A DNA stretch of 64,000 nt from Rehmannia glutinosa (taxonomy: Eukaryota; Streptophyta; Magnoliopsida; Lamiales; Orobanchaceae). Below the pieces are notes generated by a model. That model made no database searches, was not told the origin of the DNA, and saw only the letters and a list, made by a program, of their open reading frames with translations. The DNA is taken from the NCBI GenBank assembly GCA_016081115.2, contig CM071930.1:4507419-4571418 (forward strand), written 5' to 3'. A program made the translations under genes and the position numbers. Positions 45,395 to 56,691 of the stretch are shown piece after piece; the first letter of the stretch is position 1, and every line of letters starts with the position of its first letter.

Positions 45395-45844
45395 TGTAAA
45401 CAAATTTCAGATTACTATATAATGAAATTTGATAAATTCTTTATTGCCCAAAACCTTGAAAAATCATAATTCTCACAAAGCAGAAAATCATTCATGAACA
45501 CGGGATTTGATATACTTACCTTGATCCATGTCTTTGATAGTTTAGAGATTTGTAAAACTAATCCTCTTCCCCTTTGCCTTTTCCTTTCTTTCTTCTTGAT
45601 GGCTTGAAGATTCTTTTCTCTCAACTCTTTCTGTCGTTCTCAAAAACTTATCCGAAAAGAGGAGTTATTCTGTACAGTTTTAATAGGCAGAGGAAGGGAG
45701 TTATTTTGTAACTCCCGGTTTTAAATTCTTTAACTCCTCTTAACCATCAAAGAGGTTATTTAATATTTAAAACCTACACTTTAATTAATATGGGCCATAT
45801 TTAATTCATATGGGCCACACTTAATGGAAAAAAAAAATTCAACA
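45395..45844 (-). mobile_element. 3' LTR of the copia element
   Basis: Minus strand TGTTGAATTTTTTTTTTCC... to ...AATTTGTTTACA. Partner of 51448-51901. Confidence 0.92.
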
Positions 45845-45858
45845 TTTCTCCCACTTGG
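45845..45858 (-). other. Polypurine tract
   Basis: Minus strand CCAAGTGGGAGAAA directly before the 3' LTR start TGTTGAA. Confidence 0.65.
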
Positions 45859-46371
45859 CCCATATGACGGCTTAACGATTTAATAATAACTTTAAGTGCG
45901 CATAATATATATTAAATCCACCATAATGTCAAACCGACTTGTCCTTAATTAAGTTGAAATTGATTGGATCATGGCGGTCACACATCATTTATTCGACATG
46001 ATTCCTTCCATGTATCACAACATCAGTATAACTTAATATTATCCTTAATGAGGTGAATAGTAAGCCTCAACCATACAGAATTAAACAAAGACCATCATGT
46101 TATTACAACAAAATAATAATACAAGCAGAAACACAACTATAAATGAGCTCAGAGTGTCATAACATAAAGAGCAAATGACTGTTACGTATATAAACACATT
46201 CACTACCATTATGCTAACAAGGACTTGTCTATAATACCCATCCTTTCGACATTGCGGAAAATGTCTTAGGTGGTAATCCCTTAGTTAACGGATCCGCTAC
46301 CATTAGATCAGTGCTAATATGCTCAATGGACACTCTATGTTTCTGCACTTCTTCTTTAACAGCCAAGTACT

Positions 46372-49300
46372 TTAACTCCATGTGTTTAGCACTTTTAGAG
46401 TACTTGTCGTTCTTTGAGAAGAAGACAGTGCGGAATTATCACAATAAATTCTCGGCGCCTGGCTATCTATGTCAACAACCCCAAGTCCCGAGATAAAGTT
46501 CCGCAACCACAATCCATGAACAGTGGCCTCAAAACATGCCACAAATTCAGCTTCCATAGTGGATGCAGCAATGACGGACTGCTTTCCACTCCTCCATGAT
46601 ATCGCCCCTCCAGCTAAAAGGAACAAATAACCGAATGTAGACTTCCTCGTGTCAATACACCCAAAGATAATCAATCGGAATAACCTATTACTTCAAGGTG
46701 ACTAGACCTCCTATATGTGAGCATGTGTTCTTTGGTGCCTTGTAAGTACCTAAGAACTTTCTTTGCAGCCTTCCAATGGTCCATACCGGGATTACTTTGA
46801 TATCGACCTAACATTCCAACAAAGAAACCGATATCCGGCCGAGTACAAGTTTGAGCATACATCAAACTCCCAACCACCAAGCATAAGGAATTGAATTCAT
46901 TTCTTTTCGTTCCAAATCATTCTTGGGACATTGCATTTGATCGAATTTGTCCCCTTTTCGTATTGGAACTATTCACGCAGAACATTTTTCCATTCTCAAT
47001 CTCTCTAAAATCTTATTGATATAAGCTTTTCGAGACAATCCCAACATTCCTGTGATGCGTCACGGAATATTTCTATTCCTATCACATAGGATGCCTCACC
47101 TAAATCTTTCATTTCAAAGTTCTTAGAGAGAAACTTCTTTACATCACGTAACAATCCAACATCATTAGCAGCAAGTAAAATGTCATCAACATATAGGACC
47201 AATATTATAAACTTGCTCCCACTGACCTTCATGTAGATACACCGATCAACGGTGTTCTCCGTAAAACCATAAGATGTGATAGTATCATTGAACTTAAGAT
47301 ACCATTGTCGGGAGGCTTGTTTGATCCATATATTGATTTCTTTAACTTACACACCAAATTTTCCTTTCCTGTGGTTATAAACCCTTCTGGTTGATCCATA
47401 TACACTTTCTCCTCCAAATCACCATTCAGAAAAGCAGTTTTAACATCCATTTGGTGAAGCTCAAAATCATAATGAGCCACCAAAGCCATAACAATTCTTA
47501 AAGAGTCCTTCTTTGACACCGGAGAGAAGGTCTCTTTATAGTCAATGCCATCTTTCTGAGTAAAACCTTTAGCAACAAGTCTGGCCTTATACCTTTCAAT
47601 GTTTCCATTCGAGTCACGTTTGGTTTTAAAAACCCATTTACAACCAACTCGTTTGGAACTTTCAGGCAACTTAACTAAGTCCCAGACTCTATTGTCATCC
47701 ATTGACTTAAGCTCTTCTTTCATGGCATCGTACCACTTTTCAGAATTATTACTATTCATTGCTTGTCTGAATGAGATCGGATCCTCATCAACGCTTAAGT
47801 CACATTCATGGTCAAGAGTATACACCATATAGTCATCAGAAACAGCAGGTCTTTTCTGCCTTACAGACCGTCTTAAAGCTATTTCCTCTTGTGGTTCATT
47901 AATCTCCTGCTCAACTGTGATCGGTCCATTTATCACATTTTCATTCAGTGGGTTTTGAATATTGACTTGTTGTTCCGGTATGTTGTGTGACGATGATACA
48001 ACAACAGGAACAACAACTTTAGAAGAAACATCAGGTGAAGGAGTTTCAACCCGAATTTCCTGAAGTTCTACTTTTCGTGGTTCCCCACTCCCACTGATTA
48101 AACCATTCTCAATGAACCGAGCATTACCCGACTCGACGACTACTCGTACTATGGTTAGGACAATAAAACCTATACCCCTTAGACTTTTCGGGATAGCCAA
48201 TGAAATAACCATTGTGATCCCTAGCATCAAGCTTCTTTTCATGTGGATTATATACTCTTACTTCTTTGGCAACCCCAAACATGAAGATGTCTCAAATCGG
48301 GTTTCTACCGTCCACAATTCATAAGGAGTCTTAGGAACTGCCTTACTGGGAACCCGATTGAGGAGGTATGCAGCAGTCTTTAACGCATGCATCCACAATG
48401 ATAGGGGTAAAGAGCAATTACTTAACATACTCCTAACCATATCCATCAATGTACGATTTCGTCTCTCAGCTACACCATTTTGCTGAGGTGTTCCGGGCAT
48501 TGTATATTGTGCACAAATACCGCGATTTTCGAGGAATTTTGCAAATGGACCTGGACATTGTCCACTTTCATTGAATTTTCCATAATACTCACCACCTCGG
48601 TCTGATCTCACTACTTTTACTTTCTTATCTAATTGCCTTTCCACCTCATTGATGAACACCTCGAGGATGTTCACCGATTGAGACTTTTCATGCAATAGAT
48701 AAATATAACCGTAACGTGAGTAATCATCTATGAAAGTGATAAAGTACTTTTCACCGCCCCAGTTAGGGACGTCAAATGGACCACAGATATCGGTGTGTAT
48801 CAGCTCAAGAAGCTGAGAGCTTCTTGTGGCAGATTTCTTAATTGTGTTTTTGGTCTGCTTTCCTTTAATGCAATCCACACACACATTCCAGTCACTAAAA
48901 TCCAATTGAGGAAGGATTTCATTTTTCACCAACCTTAATAACCTTTCTTTGGAAATGTGACCCAATCCTTGATGCCACAAGAAAGCTGAACTTTCATTTG
49001 GTGCACTACGTTTAATGCCTACAATACTTTCAACATGATACAGGGATTCAACAAATTTACTTTCAAGATTAAAACGGTAAAGTGAGTCAAACAAAATACC
49101 AGAACCATAAAAGTATTTGTTCTTAAATAACGAAAAAGTACCATTAGCAATCTTAAAATGAAAACCTAAAATATCCAGTCTTCCTACAGAAACAAGATTT
49201 CTAGCACAATCAGGAACATAGAGACATCTTTCAAGATCTATGTGACATCCAGTGTCCATGACCAGCCTGTAAGTCCCAATTCCTTCTATACGTGCTTTCA

Positions 49301-50290
49301 TCATGTTCCCCATAAACAAATATTGTTCAGTTCCGTTTATGGGTTGGATCGTACGGAATCCCTGTATAACATGAGACACATGAGTAGTGGCACCAGAATC
49401 TAACCACCAAGTATTATTTGGCACTTCTATAAGGTTCGATTCAAAACATACAGAAACATAATGTATACCTTTCTTCTCGAACCATGCCTTTCTTTTCGGG
49501 TAATCTTTCTTTAAGTGTCCTATCTTATTGCAGAAGTAACACTTAATCTTTTTATGGATTTGACCCTCAGCAACCTTCATCGGGGCCTTATCCTTTTTCT
49601 TGTCCTTCTTACCTGGTTTAGCCTTGCTACTACTAGCACCATCATAGACTGTGAGGTGAACAGAGTGATCCTTTATCTTCTTCAATCTCCCCTCCTCTTG
49701 CACTAACATGGCCTTAAGTTCTTTGAAGTTCCATTTATCCTTAATGGTGTTGTAGTTCACCTGGAACTGACCAAATTCAACAGGGAGGGAGTTCATGATG
49801 AATCGCACGCGAACGTCTCACTCACATCCATCCCCATAGTCTTAAGCTTTGCTGCTAGGTTGGACATTTTTGTTACATGATCATCAATTGGCTTGGACCA
49901 ATCAAACTTCTTCGTAGTCAGCTCACTCATAAGGCTGCCTACAATAGATTTGTCAGCCAAGTCCGATTGGGAATATTCTTTGACTTTCAGCATGAATTCC
50001 CTTGCATTGTCAGTCTTCGGCATCGATGGCTTAATATTTTCAGCCATGGTCATTCTCATAAGGTTCAAACTCAGCCTGTTAGACCGATCCCAAGCCTCGT
50101 ATACAGACTTGTCAGCTTCCGAGCTGGTTTCCGTAATGGCTGCGGGCCTTTCATCAGTCAACGTAGCCAAGTCCAAATCCATGACACCCAGAGTAAACTG
50201 GATTTGCTCGGACCAGTCAGCATAGTTCAGCCCGTTGAACTTCACAATCGTGTTTCCCGATGCGAAGAGGTTCATAGAAGCTGCAAACAT
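46372..50290 (-). pseudogene. Copia gag-pol polyprotein with a few frameshifts
   Basis: Order from 50290 leftwards. Gag has KFNGLNYADWSEQIQF and a break at about 49805. Then come [20 protein letters not shown], a zinc knuckle [14 protein letters not shown] whose last Cys is Tyr, and protease [15 protein letters not shown]-pre-integrase has [17 protein letters not shown]. Integrase has [20 protein letters not shown] and [13 protein letters not shown]. There is a break near 48260. Reverse transcriptase has KWVFKTKRDSNGNIERYKA, GIDYKETFSPV, HQMDVKTAFLNGDL and, after a break near 47230, LYVDDILLAAND. RNase H has [32 protein letters not shown] and AEFVACFEA, broken near 46672 and truncated at 46372. 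All domains are present, but the frame is interrupted at four or more places, so it cannot act alone. Confidence 0.9.
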
Positions 50291-51429
50291 TTATACAATC
50301 TTACCTATTAGCGCTTTGAGTTAACTTTGATTGATTCAGAAACCTTGATATAAAGACTTTAACCGTGCATTTAAGTTTACCTTTGGGCAAGACTTAAATA
50401 CACAACAATATAATTGATGCCAAAAAATATGCTTTAACAGATAATCAGAACATACATTAGTCAAATAAGCATGTTATCTTTGGATATACATACTATCTAA
50501 CTAAAATACGAAGATTGATCCCTTTAATTTTATAGACTATATGCAATGGTCCACCTTTGGGTGACCTCCTAGCAAAATAATCTATAATCACAATTGTTCA
50601 ATATACCAATCATGTCATTCTTTAACGGCACCTCTATAATCATGAACAATTGGACAACACTCAAATAATTGAATGTCTAATTTTCCGTTCAGCTAGGCCA
50701 CTTTGGTGACTAACAAGCTATCTATAACATGAATTTGAAATTCACACATTAATACTTGAAGACATTTTTATCAAGTAATAACATTCTGTATATCGAAACT
50801 TCATAAACATATGTACTCTACAATTATATACATATATTTACATATGAGAAATATACATATAAAATCCCAACACATCATTTATCAGAAATAAACTCCAATT
50901 GATTGGGCGAACACACACGCATATTATATCAAAAACCATCACTCAATATGCATGTTAATATAATTGAAACTTTAACCAATCACTACAAAATATGCATACA
51001 GGATGTAGCGTGTGATTTAATATTATAAGTGAGAAATTAAAACAAATTGTCAACATATATGTACATGTTGGCATATTCCTCCATTAACTGGGCATATATT
51101 ACGAAATACATAACCACTTTCATGTGCAAACGAAAACAAGTGGTCATTCAATGTCATATTCTTAACAGCCCACAACGAATGCTTTTCGAAATCACAATCC
51201 AATGGCTAATATAATTTTAAATAGAAATCTATCATAAAGAGAAACACAACTAAAACCGTACGATTTTCATCTGAAAGTCAAGAATATTGTGCAAACTCAT
51301 AAAACAAAGGACTCTTATATAGGTATATAACGCACATCAGATTCATCAATTTCAATTGCAGCGGAATAGTCATGAACTATAATTTTAATCCATAATTAAA
51401 CTTTAATCGGAGAATTACGAATTTCCAAA
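50291..51429 (-). other. Leader region of the copia element
   Basis: About 1.1 kb between primer site and gag; AT-rich, non-coding, unusually long for a copia leader. Confidence 0.6.
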
Positions 51430-51445
51430 CGGGGCTCTGATACCA
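51430..51445 (-). other. Primer-binding site of the copia element
   Basis: Minus strand TGGTATCAGAGCCCCG, matching initiator Met-tRNA; two bases from the LTR. Confidence 0.9.
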
Positions 51446-51447
51446 CA

Positions 51448-51901
51448 TGTAAACAAATTTCAGATTACTATATAATAAAATTTGATAAATTCTTTATTGC
51501 CCAAAACCTTGAAAAATCATAATTCTCACAAAGCAGAAAATCATTCATGAACACGGGATTTGATATACTTACCTTGATCCATGTCTTTGATAGTTTAGAG
51601 ATTTGTAAAACTAATCTTCTTCCCCTTTGCCTTTTCCTTTCTTTCTTCTTGATGGCTTGAAGGTTTCTTTTCTCTCAACTCTTTTCTGCTAGTTCTCAAA
51701 AACTTATCCGAAAAGAGGAGTTATTCTGTACAGTTTTAATAGGCAGAGGAAGGGAGTTATTTTGTAACTCCCGGTTTTAAATTCTTTAACTCCTCTTAAC
51801 CATCAAAGAGGTTATTTAATATTTAAAACCTACACTTTAATTAATATGGGTCATATTTAATTCATATGGGCCACGCTTAATGGAAAAAAAAAAATCCAAC
51901 A
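51448..51901 (-). mobile_element. 5' LTR of the copia element
   Basis: 454 bp, bounded by TG/CA ends. Differences from the 3' LTR include single-base changes and a few small indels around 51660-51695. Confidence 0.92.
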
Positions 51902-51906
51902 AGAGA

Positions 51907-52275
51907 AACTAAAGGATGCCCACCGCAGAAAAACCTTAAGTTCGAAAAGTAAGGAACTACGCAGTAGTGATTATAGTGATTAGTGGGAGATAAAAACAGA
52001 TAAAAGAATCACAAAAATCTCGAACGTTTTTTTCAAATTTTTAAGCGCGTCAAAATTGGGCCGAGTCTGCTCACTGATATTTGTACTTTAGAATTTAGAT
52101 GGATGGTGCTTGTTGGCTGGGCCGCTCCAAGGTGGAAATTCTTGGATGGACTGGACCAGCACTTGGATTCAGAAAAAATGATGGTATGATTGGAAATATA
52201 TTTAAAATGGACTTTTATTTAGTTTTTTATTATTTAACAGTTTTTTAATTAGATATTTAGAATAAAGTATTTCTC
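51907..52275. other. Intergenic DNA
   Basis: No gene or repeat recognised. Confidence 0.5.
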
Positions 52276-52278
52276 TAA

Positions 52279-52498
52279 GGTTGCATTTGGATAGGAGGAT
52301 TTGGATTTGGAGAGAGGATTTAGGGAAGGATTTCAAATAACTCCAAATAGGAAGGATTTGGAATCCTCTAAAATGACTCCAAAAATAGTTTCCAAATATT
52401 TGAAATCCATTATAAAACGACTACATCCAAACAACCTCAATGGATTTGTATTATGAATTTGAAATCCATTGCTCAAATTCTTCCATCCAAATGAAGCC
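52279..52498. mobile_element. Tourist-type (PIF/Harbinger) MITE
   Basis: 220 bp. Ends GGTTGCATTTGGATAGGAGG and reversed GGCTTCATTTGGATGGAAGA; the interior repeats GGATTT and AAATCC motifs. TAA on both sides (52276-52278, 52499-52501), the 3-bp duplication typical of Harbinger elements. Confidence 0.75.
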
Positions 52499-52701
52499 TA
52501 AATAATTTTAGAGAAGTATAATTTTTTTTTATCTTACACTTCTATTAAATTGATATTAAACTACATATCTATAAATATTCAATATAATTTTAAGTTGCTT
52601 GCGGAAAGAAATCAATATCAAGAGAACTCATTGTAAAAATAATTTTTTCAAACTCAAATATGATTGTAGAATGACTCCAGTGGGAAGGGTGGCATGGTGG
52701 G

Positions 52702-52813
52702 GGAACCACTGGGGTTAGGCCAGTGGTCATTGGTATTACTATTCAATGAAGAGACTTGGATTCGAGTCTTTACAATGACAAGGCGAAGTTTATTTTTTTT
52801 TTTTTTAAAAAAA
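52702..52813 (+). mobile_element. SINE with 18-bp target duplication
   Basis: 112-bp insert flanked by perfect GAAGGGTGGCATGGTGGG copies (52684-52701 and 52814-52831). Contains an A-box-like TAGGCCAGTGGTCA and B box TTGGATTCGAGTC about 35 bp apart, and ends with a T-run then an A-run. RNA polymerase III retroposon; the target duplication makes the call firm. Confidence 0.82.
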
Positions 52814-52831
52814 GAAGGGTGGCATGGTGGG

Positions 52832-53370
52832 ATTTTCTAAATGCTACGCCTGGTGCGGGTCTACCATACAAGTCCCCATTTTTTTATAAATTAAAATACT
52901 TGTTATTCATCTATATAATAAGTGAGATACTTGTCATTCATCTCCACAATAAATTATCTATACCCACAGAATACATGGATAATAATTTAGTGATATGCGA
53001 TTGTTCAGTTTTTATTTCAGCTAAGTCATGACCAATGCCCACATACCATGCCTAGTGTATCAATGGTCGGGAACATATTTAGTATTCTACTTTTTGTATT
53101 TCACTTCATGTATTAGATAATGATTGATGGACATGTGTTTATAAGATAAACATGTATTTTTAATTTTTATATATGTATATACATATGTCTAGCATTTAAT
53201 AAAGTGGAGCAGTAAGTGGAATAACCTAATAATAGATCTTATTCCTCAATGGTCCCCCCTATTGGACCCCATTAAGCTTTTGATTTTTTTTTGTTTTGTT
53301 TTTCAAGTAATTTTCTCGCTAGGAAAGTAATGTTGTCAGAGTTTGATTATCTTTTATGTTTGTTTCAAAC
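52832..53370. other. Intergenic DNA
   Basis: AT-rich, nothing assigned. Confidence 0.5.
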
Positions 53371-53378
53371 ACTTTATT

Positions 53379-55246
53379 GGGAAATTAGGAAAATACCCCC
53401 ACCAAGGGGGCATTAAAGAAAAATATCCCCGCTTTATTAAATAAGGAAATATACCCCTCTTCACCCCTAAAAAGTCTAATTTACCCTTGACTTAGAAGAA
53501 CCCCCCCAAAAAAAAGGAAAATCTTTGCTGCAACAGTCTTTTGGAAGAGCAACAGCCTTATGGGTGACAAGGGAACTGAAGGTTGTGGGTACTTGGGTGG
53601 GTATTTGCGTAGGCAGTTATGTTAAATATCAAATATTATGGGTGACAAGGAAACTGAACCGGTTGTGAGCACTTTGGTGAGTATTTGCGTGGACAGTTAT
53701 GTTAAATGTCAAATATAGTTTGTACCAAAGAAACTGAACTTTTATATCTATTTATTTATTGCAGGAGTTCATATATTTTTCTTATGGAATGGAGTTTGAG
53801 ATTGTGACATAAGCACATTGCGATGGAGGTTTACAGGAATCAATCCAAAATCGTTCTTTTCCCTAAGGTCAAGTGTAGTAGGCAGTTGTGTAGGCAAATA
53901 CGTGGGCATGTTGTGGGCATGCCTTTTTTTCATAAAATATCGAGATTATAAAACAGTTTATGTACAATTATTGTATTTTGTTGATTTAAGTTGCAATTTT
54001 TGGGTTCAAAAGTTTTGATTGATGTTGGCAACTATATCATGACTCACAACGGTCAAGTGTAGTAGGCAGTTGCGTAGGCAAATGCGTGGATAAATAAATA
54101 ATCACAAGTTAAAGTAATACATAATTAAAAATTCAAATGATATGTCATATTTCCATATCTTTCTTTCTTTTTGGACCACTCTTTCAAGGCATCTTCCACC
54201 ATTTAATTTGCTGCGAAGTGATCCTTGTCATTGGGGACGAGTGCTATTTTTTTCGAACTGCGCAATGAAATGAAGTGTCAAAAACAAGTGGGCACATGTG
54301 GCAAAATAGTGGGCAAACAGGTGGGCACCCCGCAGGGCAAATAGGTGGGCAAGATAAAAATACAAGTTGAAGTTAAGATTGATTCCAACCTACAACACAT
54401 TATGGACTCCACAGATTATGAACATCATAGACTCCACACAACACATTAACTCCACAGGACATGAACCATTTGAAGTTAAAATCGATTTTAACTCCACAAA
54501 ACATGAACCATTTCGATTTTAATCACATAAACCATATAACTGCCCACCCAATTGTCCACGCAAAAACCCACCCAAATGCCCACTAATCAAGGTATAAGCG
54601 TTTTGTTCCCACTCCAAGTGCCCACGCAAGCGCCACTTAATACACATGCCCACTTAGGTTCCTACGGTTCTGCCCACGTTTTTGCCCACCAAATACAAGT
54701 CGCGAGAAATCGAAACTATTCAAATTATACCCATTCCAAAAATCATGAAAAATTGGTTAATCGAACCATTTTGCGAAAATGAAAAATACTGCAATTACAT
54801 GAAAGAACAATCAAAACTAACCTTTATCCATATTTTAAGGTAATAAATGCGATTTATTTTGTCGAACTCATGTCCTTTCGAAGCAAGCTCGTCAGTCAAC
54901 AAATGCTTCTATTTCTTCAATATTATGTCTCTCCTTCGAATGTCAAAACTAGGGTTTGTAATTGTGAAGATAAACTCATAAATCTTGCTCTTACTCATAA
55001 GTCTTGTTTCTCATTCTCAAAAGCTTGTCTTCTTTGTGAAACTAGGGTTTGTAATGGTGAAAATAAACTCCCGATTCGAACTCCTGCTCTTCCAAAAGGC
55101 TGTTGCAACTTTTTTTTTTGGTTTTTCTAAGTCAAGGGTATATTAGACTTTTTAGGGGGTGAAGAGGGGCATATTTCCTTATTTAATAAAGTGGGGACAT
55201 TTTTCTTTAATACCCCTTTAGTGGGGGTATTTTCCCTAATTTTCCC
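53379..55246. mobile_element. 1.87-kb inverted-repeat element rich in GTGGGCA motifs
   Basis: The ends GGGAAATTAGGAAAATACCC and reversed GGGAAAATTAGGGAAAATAC are inverted repeats for about 150-190 bp, down to CAACAGTCTTTTGGAAG / CCAAAAGGCTGTTG. The duplication is ACTTTATT (53371-53378 and 55247-55254), or CACTTTATT if the right edge is moved by one base, so 8-9 bp (hAT or Mutator-like). The interior is a patchwork of short motifs (GTGGGCA, TGCGTAGGCA, CAGTTATGTTAAAT.TCAAATA) in direct and, towards the right (TGCCCAC), inverted copies. No protein gene. Confidence 0.8.
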
Positions 55247-55272
55247 ACTTTATTCAGTTATTATAAATAAAT

Positions 55273-55544
55273 GGGGTAGTTACAAAAACACCCTTAAGGT
55301 TTTGGCTAATTAAAAAAACATACAGATGTTTCAAAATTACAAAAAGTCCCTTCAAGTTTCATTTTGTTTTAAATTTAAGGGGTTACTGTATTATTTTTAT
55401 AAATGTCAAGGGTTTTTTGAAATATTATTTGCTTATGAAGTGCAAAATGTAAAATGGAATCAAACCTCAAGGGTTTTTTGTAATTTTCAAATAACTCTGA
55501 GTTTATATGTTATTAACCCGAACCTCAGATTTTGTAATTATCCC
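55273..55544. mobile_element. 280-bp MITE family A, copy 5
   Basis: 272 bp; starts GGGGTAGTTACAAAAACACC, ends TTTTGTAATTATCCC. Flanks TAAATAAAT (55264-55272) and TAAGTAAAT (55545-55553), a 9-bp duplication with one mismatch. It begins 18 bp after the duplication of the 53379 element. Confidence 0.82.
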
Positions 55545-55553
55545 TAAGTAAAT

Positions 55554-56063
55554 TATCGTATAGCGGACGCCAAAATTTCGTACAACCAAAACTTCAGGAG
55601 ATGGTGCTGTATGGAGTTGGTGATTTTAAAAAAAAAGGTGAATGTAATTAACCATTTAATCATTCGTAACAGGCAACGAAATATCATAAATTATGAATAC
55701 AACTATACAAGAATTGGTGCAGTAAGATATTAAACAGGACATTCTAGCCGCAAATGGTGAATCTTCTTGCTCGGCCAAATGCTCGTCTATTCTTCAAGAA
55801 ATTCTCGGCTTATTGTCATCTTTCTCTCTTACTGGCATTTTTTGGTTTAGGCGAAACTGTAATTTTGTTGCCATTATCTTGCCGTTTATGCCAAAAATAT
55901 GGCTACTAGTGAGTAGTGAACATAACTGGACAATCTCTCGGACCCTATTTGTCAATCGTTATTGGACGAGTTCCAACACCTTTAATATTATTTTCCTTTT
56001 AAAAAATGAAAAATGCTAGAATCAAAGGTGCAATTTCAGAACGCTGAAAATGCATAAATTTTT
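55554..56063. other. Intergenic DNA
   Basis: No feature recognised. Confidence 0.5.
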
Positions 56064-56296
56064 GGGACAATTACAAAATAACCCCTGATGATTGGGCTAA
56101 TTACAAAAAAATCCTGAGATTTTTTCCCCCTTCATATGCAAATAAACATTTCAAAATCTCCCTTTATGATCATCAAAATATTACAGTTGTCCTCTTAAAT
56201 TTAAGACACACGATCAGACCTCAAGGTTTTATTTTTAATTTTCAAAAATATCTTGGTTTTTTTATTTAGCCCAAACCTTAGGGGGCTTTTTTTGAA
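56064..56296. mobile_element. 280-bp MITE family A, copy 6 (right end lost)
   Basis: Starts GGGACAATTACAAAATAACC, contains TTGGGCTAATTACAAAAAAA, 'CAAAATATTACAGTTGTCCTC' and TTAGCCCAAACCTTAGGGGG; the terminal TAATTATCCC is gone. It lies downstream of the GAUT gene. Confidence 0.65.
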
Positions 56297-56691
56297 TCTA
56301 AGTTTGTATTAAAACCAACTTCAGATAATATTCAGTTAAAGCGAACAGTGACAGAAGTACCAAACTAGGAAATAGTGGCCGACTCAACAAATTGGCTTAA
56401 GAACCTTAGTAAGAGAGTGATGACAAAAACACCTCTCCAGATGCCTACAAAGAATACGTTTCATTGTATACAACACGATTTTTTTTTCCAGGTCAATCCA
56501 TAATAACATAGTAAAGAAGAACATTTAACTAACAGAAAAATTTTATGTGGAAAATTACACCCAGAACCTTCGTTCTGAAAGTTACGACTTACAATGAACG
56601 AACGATGAGAAAGGCTTAACACGCTTTACTTCAGTAGACATACGTTAGTCACCTTGTGAATGTGATCGCTAAGGCAGTAATCGTGCTACTT

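Larger units (their letters stand above)
45395..51901 (-). mobile_element. Nearly complete Ty1/copia retrotransposon
   Basis: 6.5 kb with two LTRs of 450 and 454 bp differing at only about ten places by eye, a perfect 5-bp target duplication AGAGA (45390-45394 and 51902-51906), primer site, leader, gag-pol and polypurine tract. The close LTR match means a recent insertion, yet the ORF already has frameshifts. Confidence 0.92.

Noticed and set aside
52120..52155. AAGGTGGAAATTCTTGGATG resembling 18S rRNA
   Set aside because: Only a short, imperfect match without flanking rRNA sequence.
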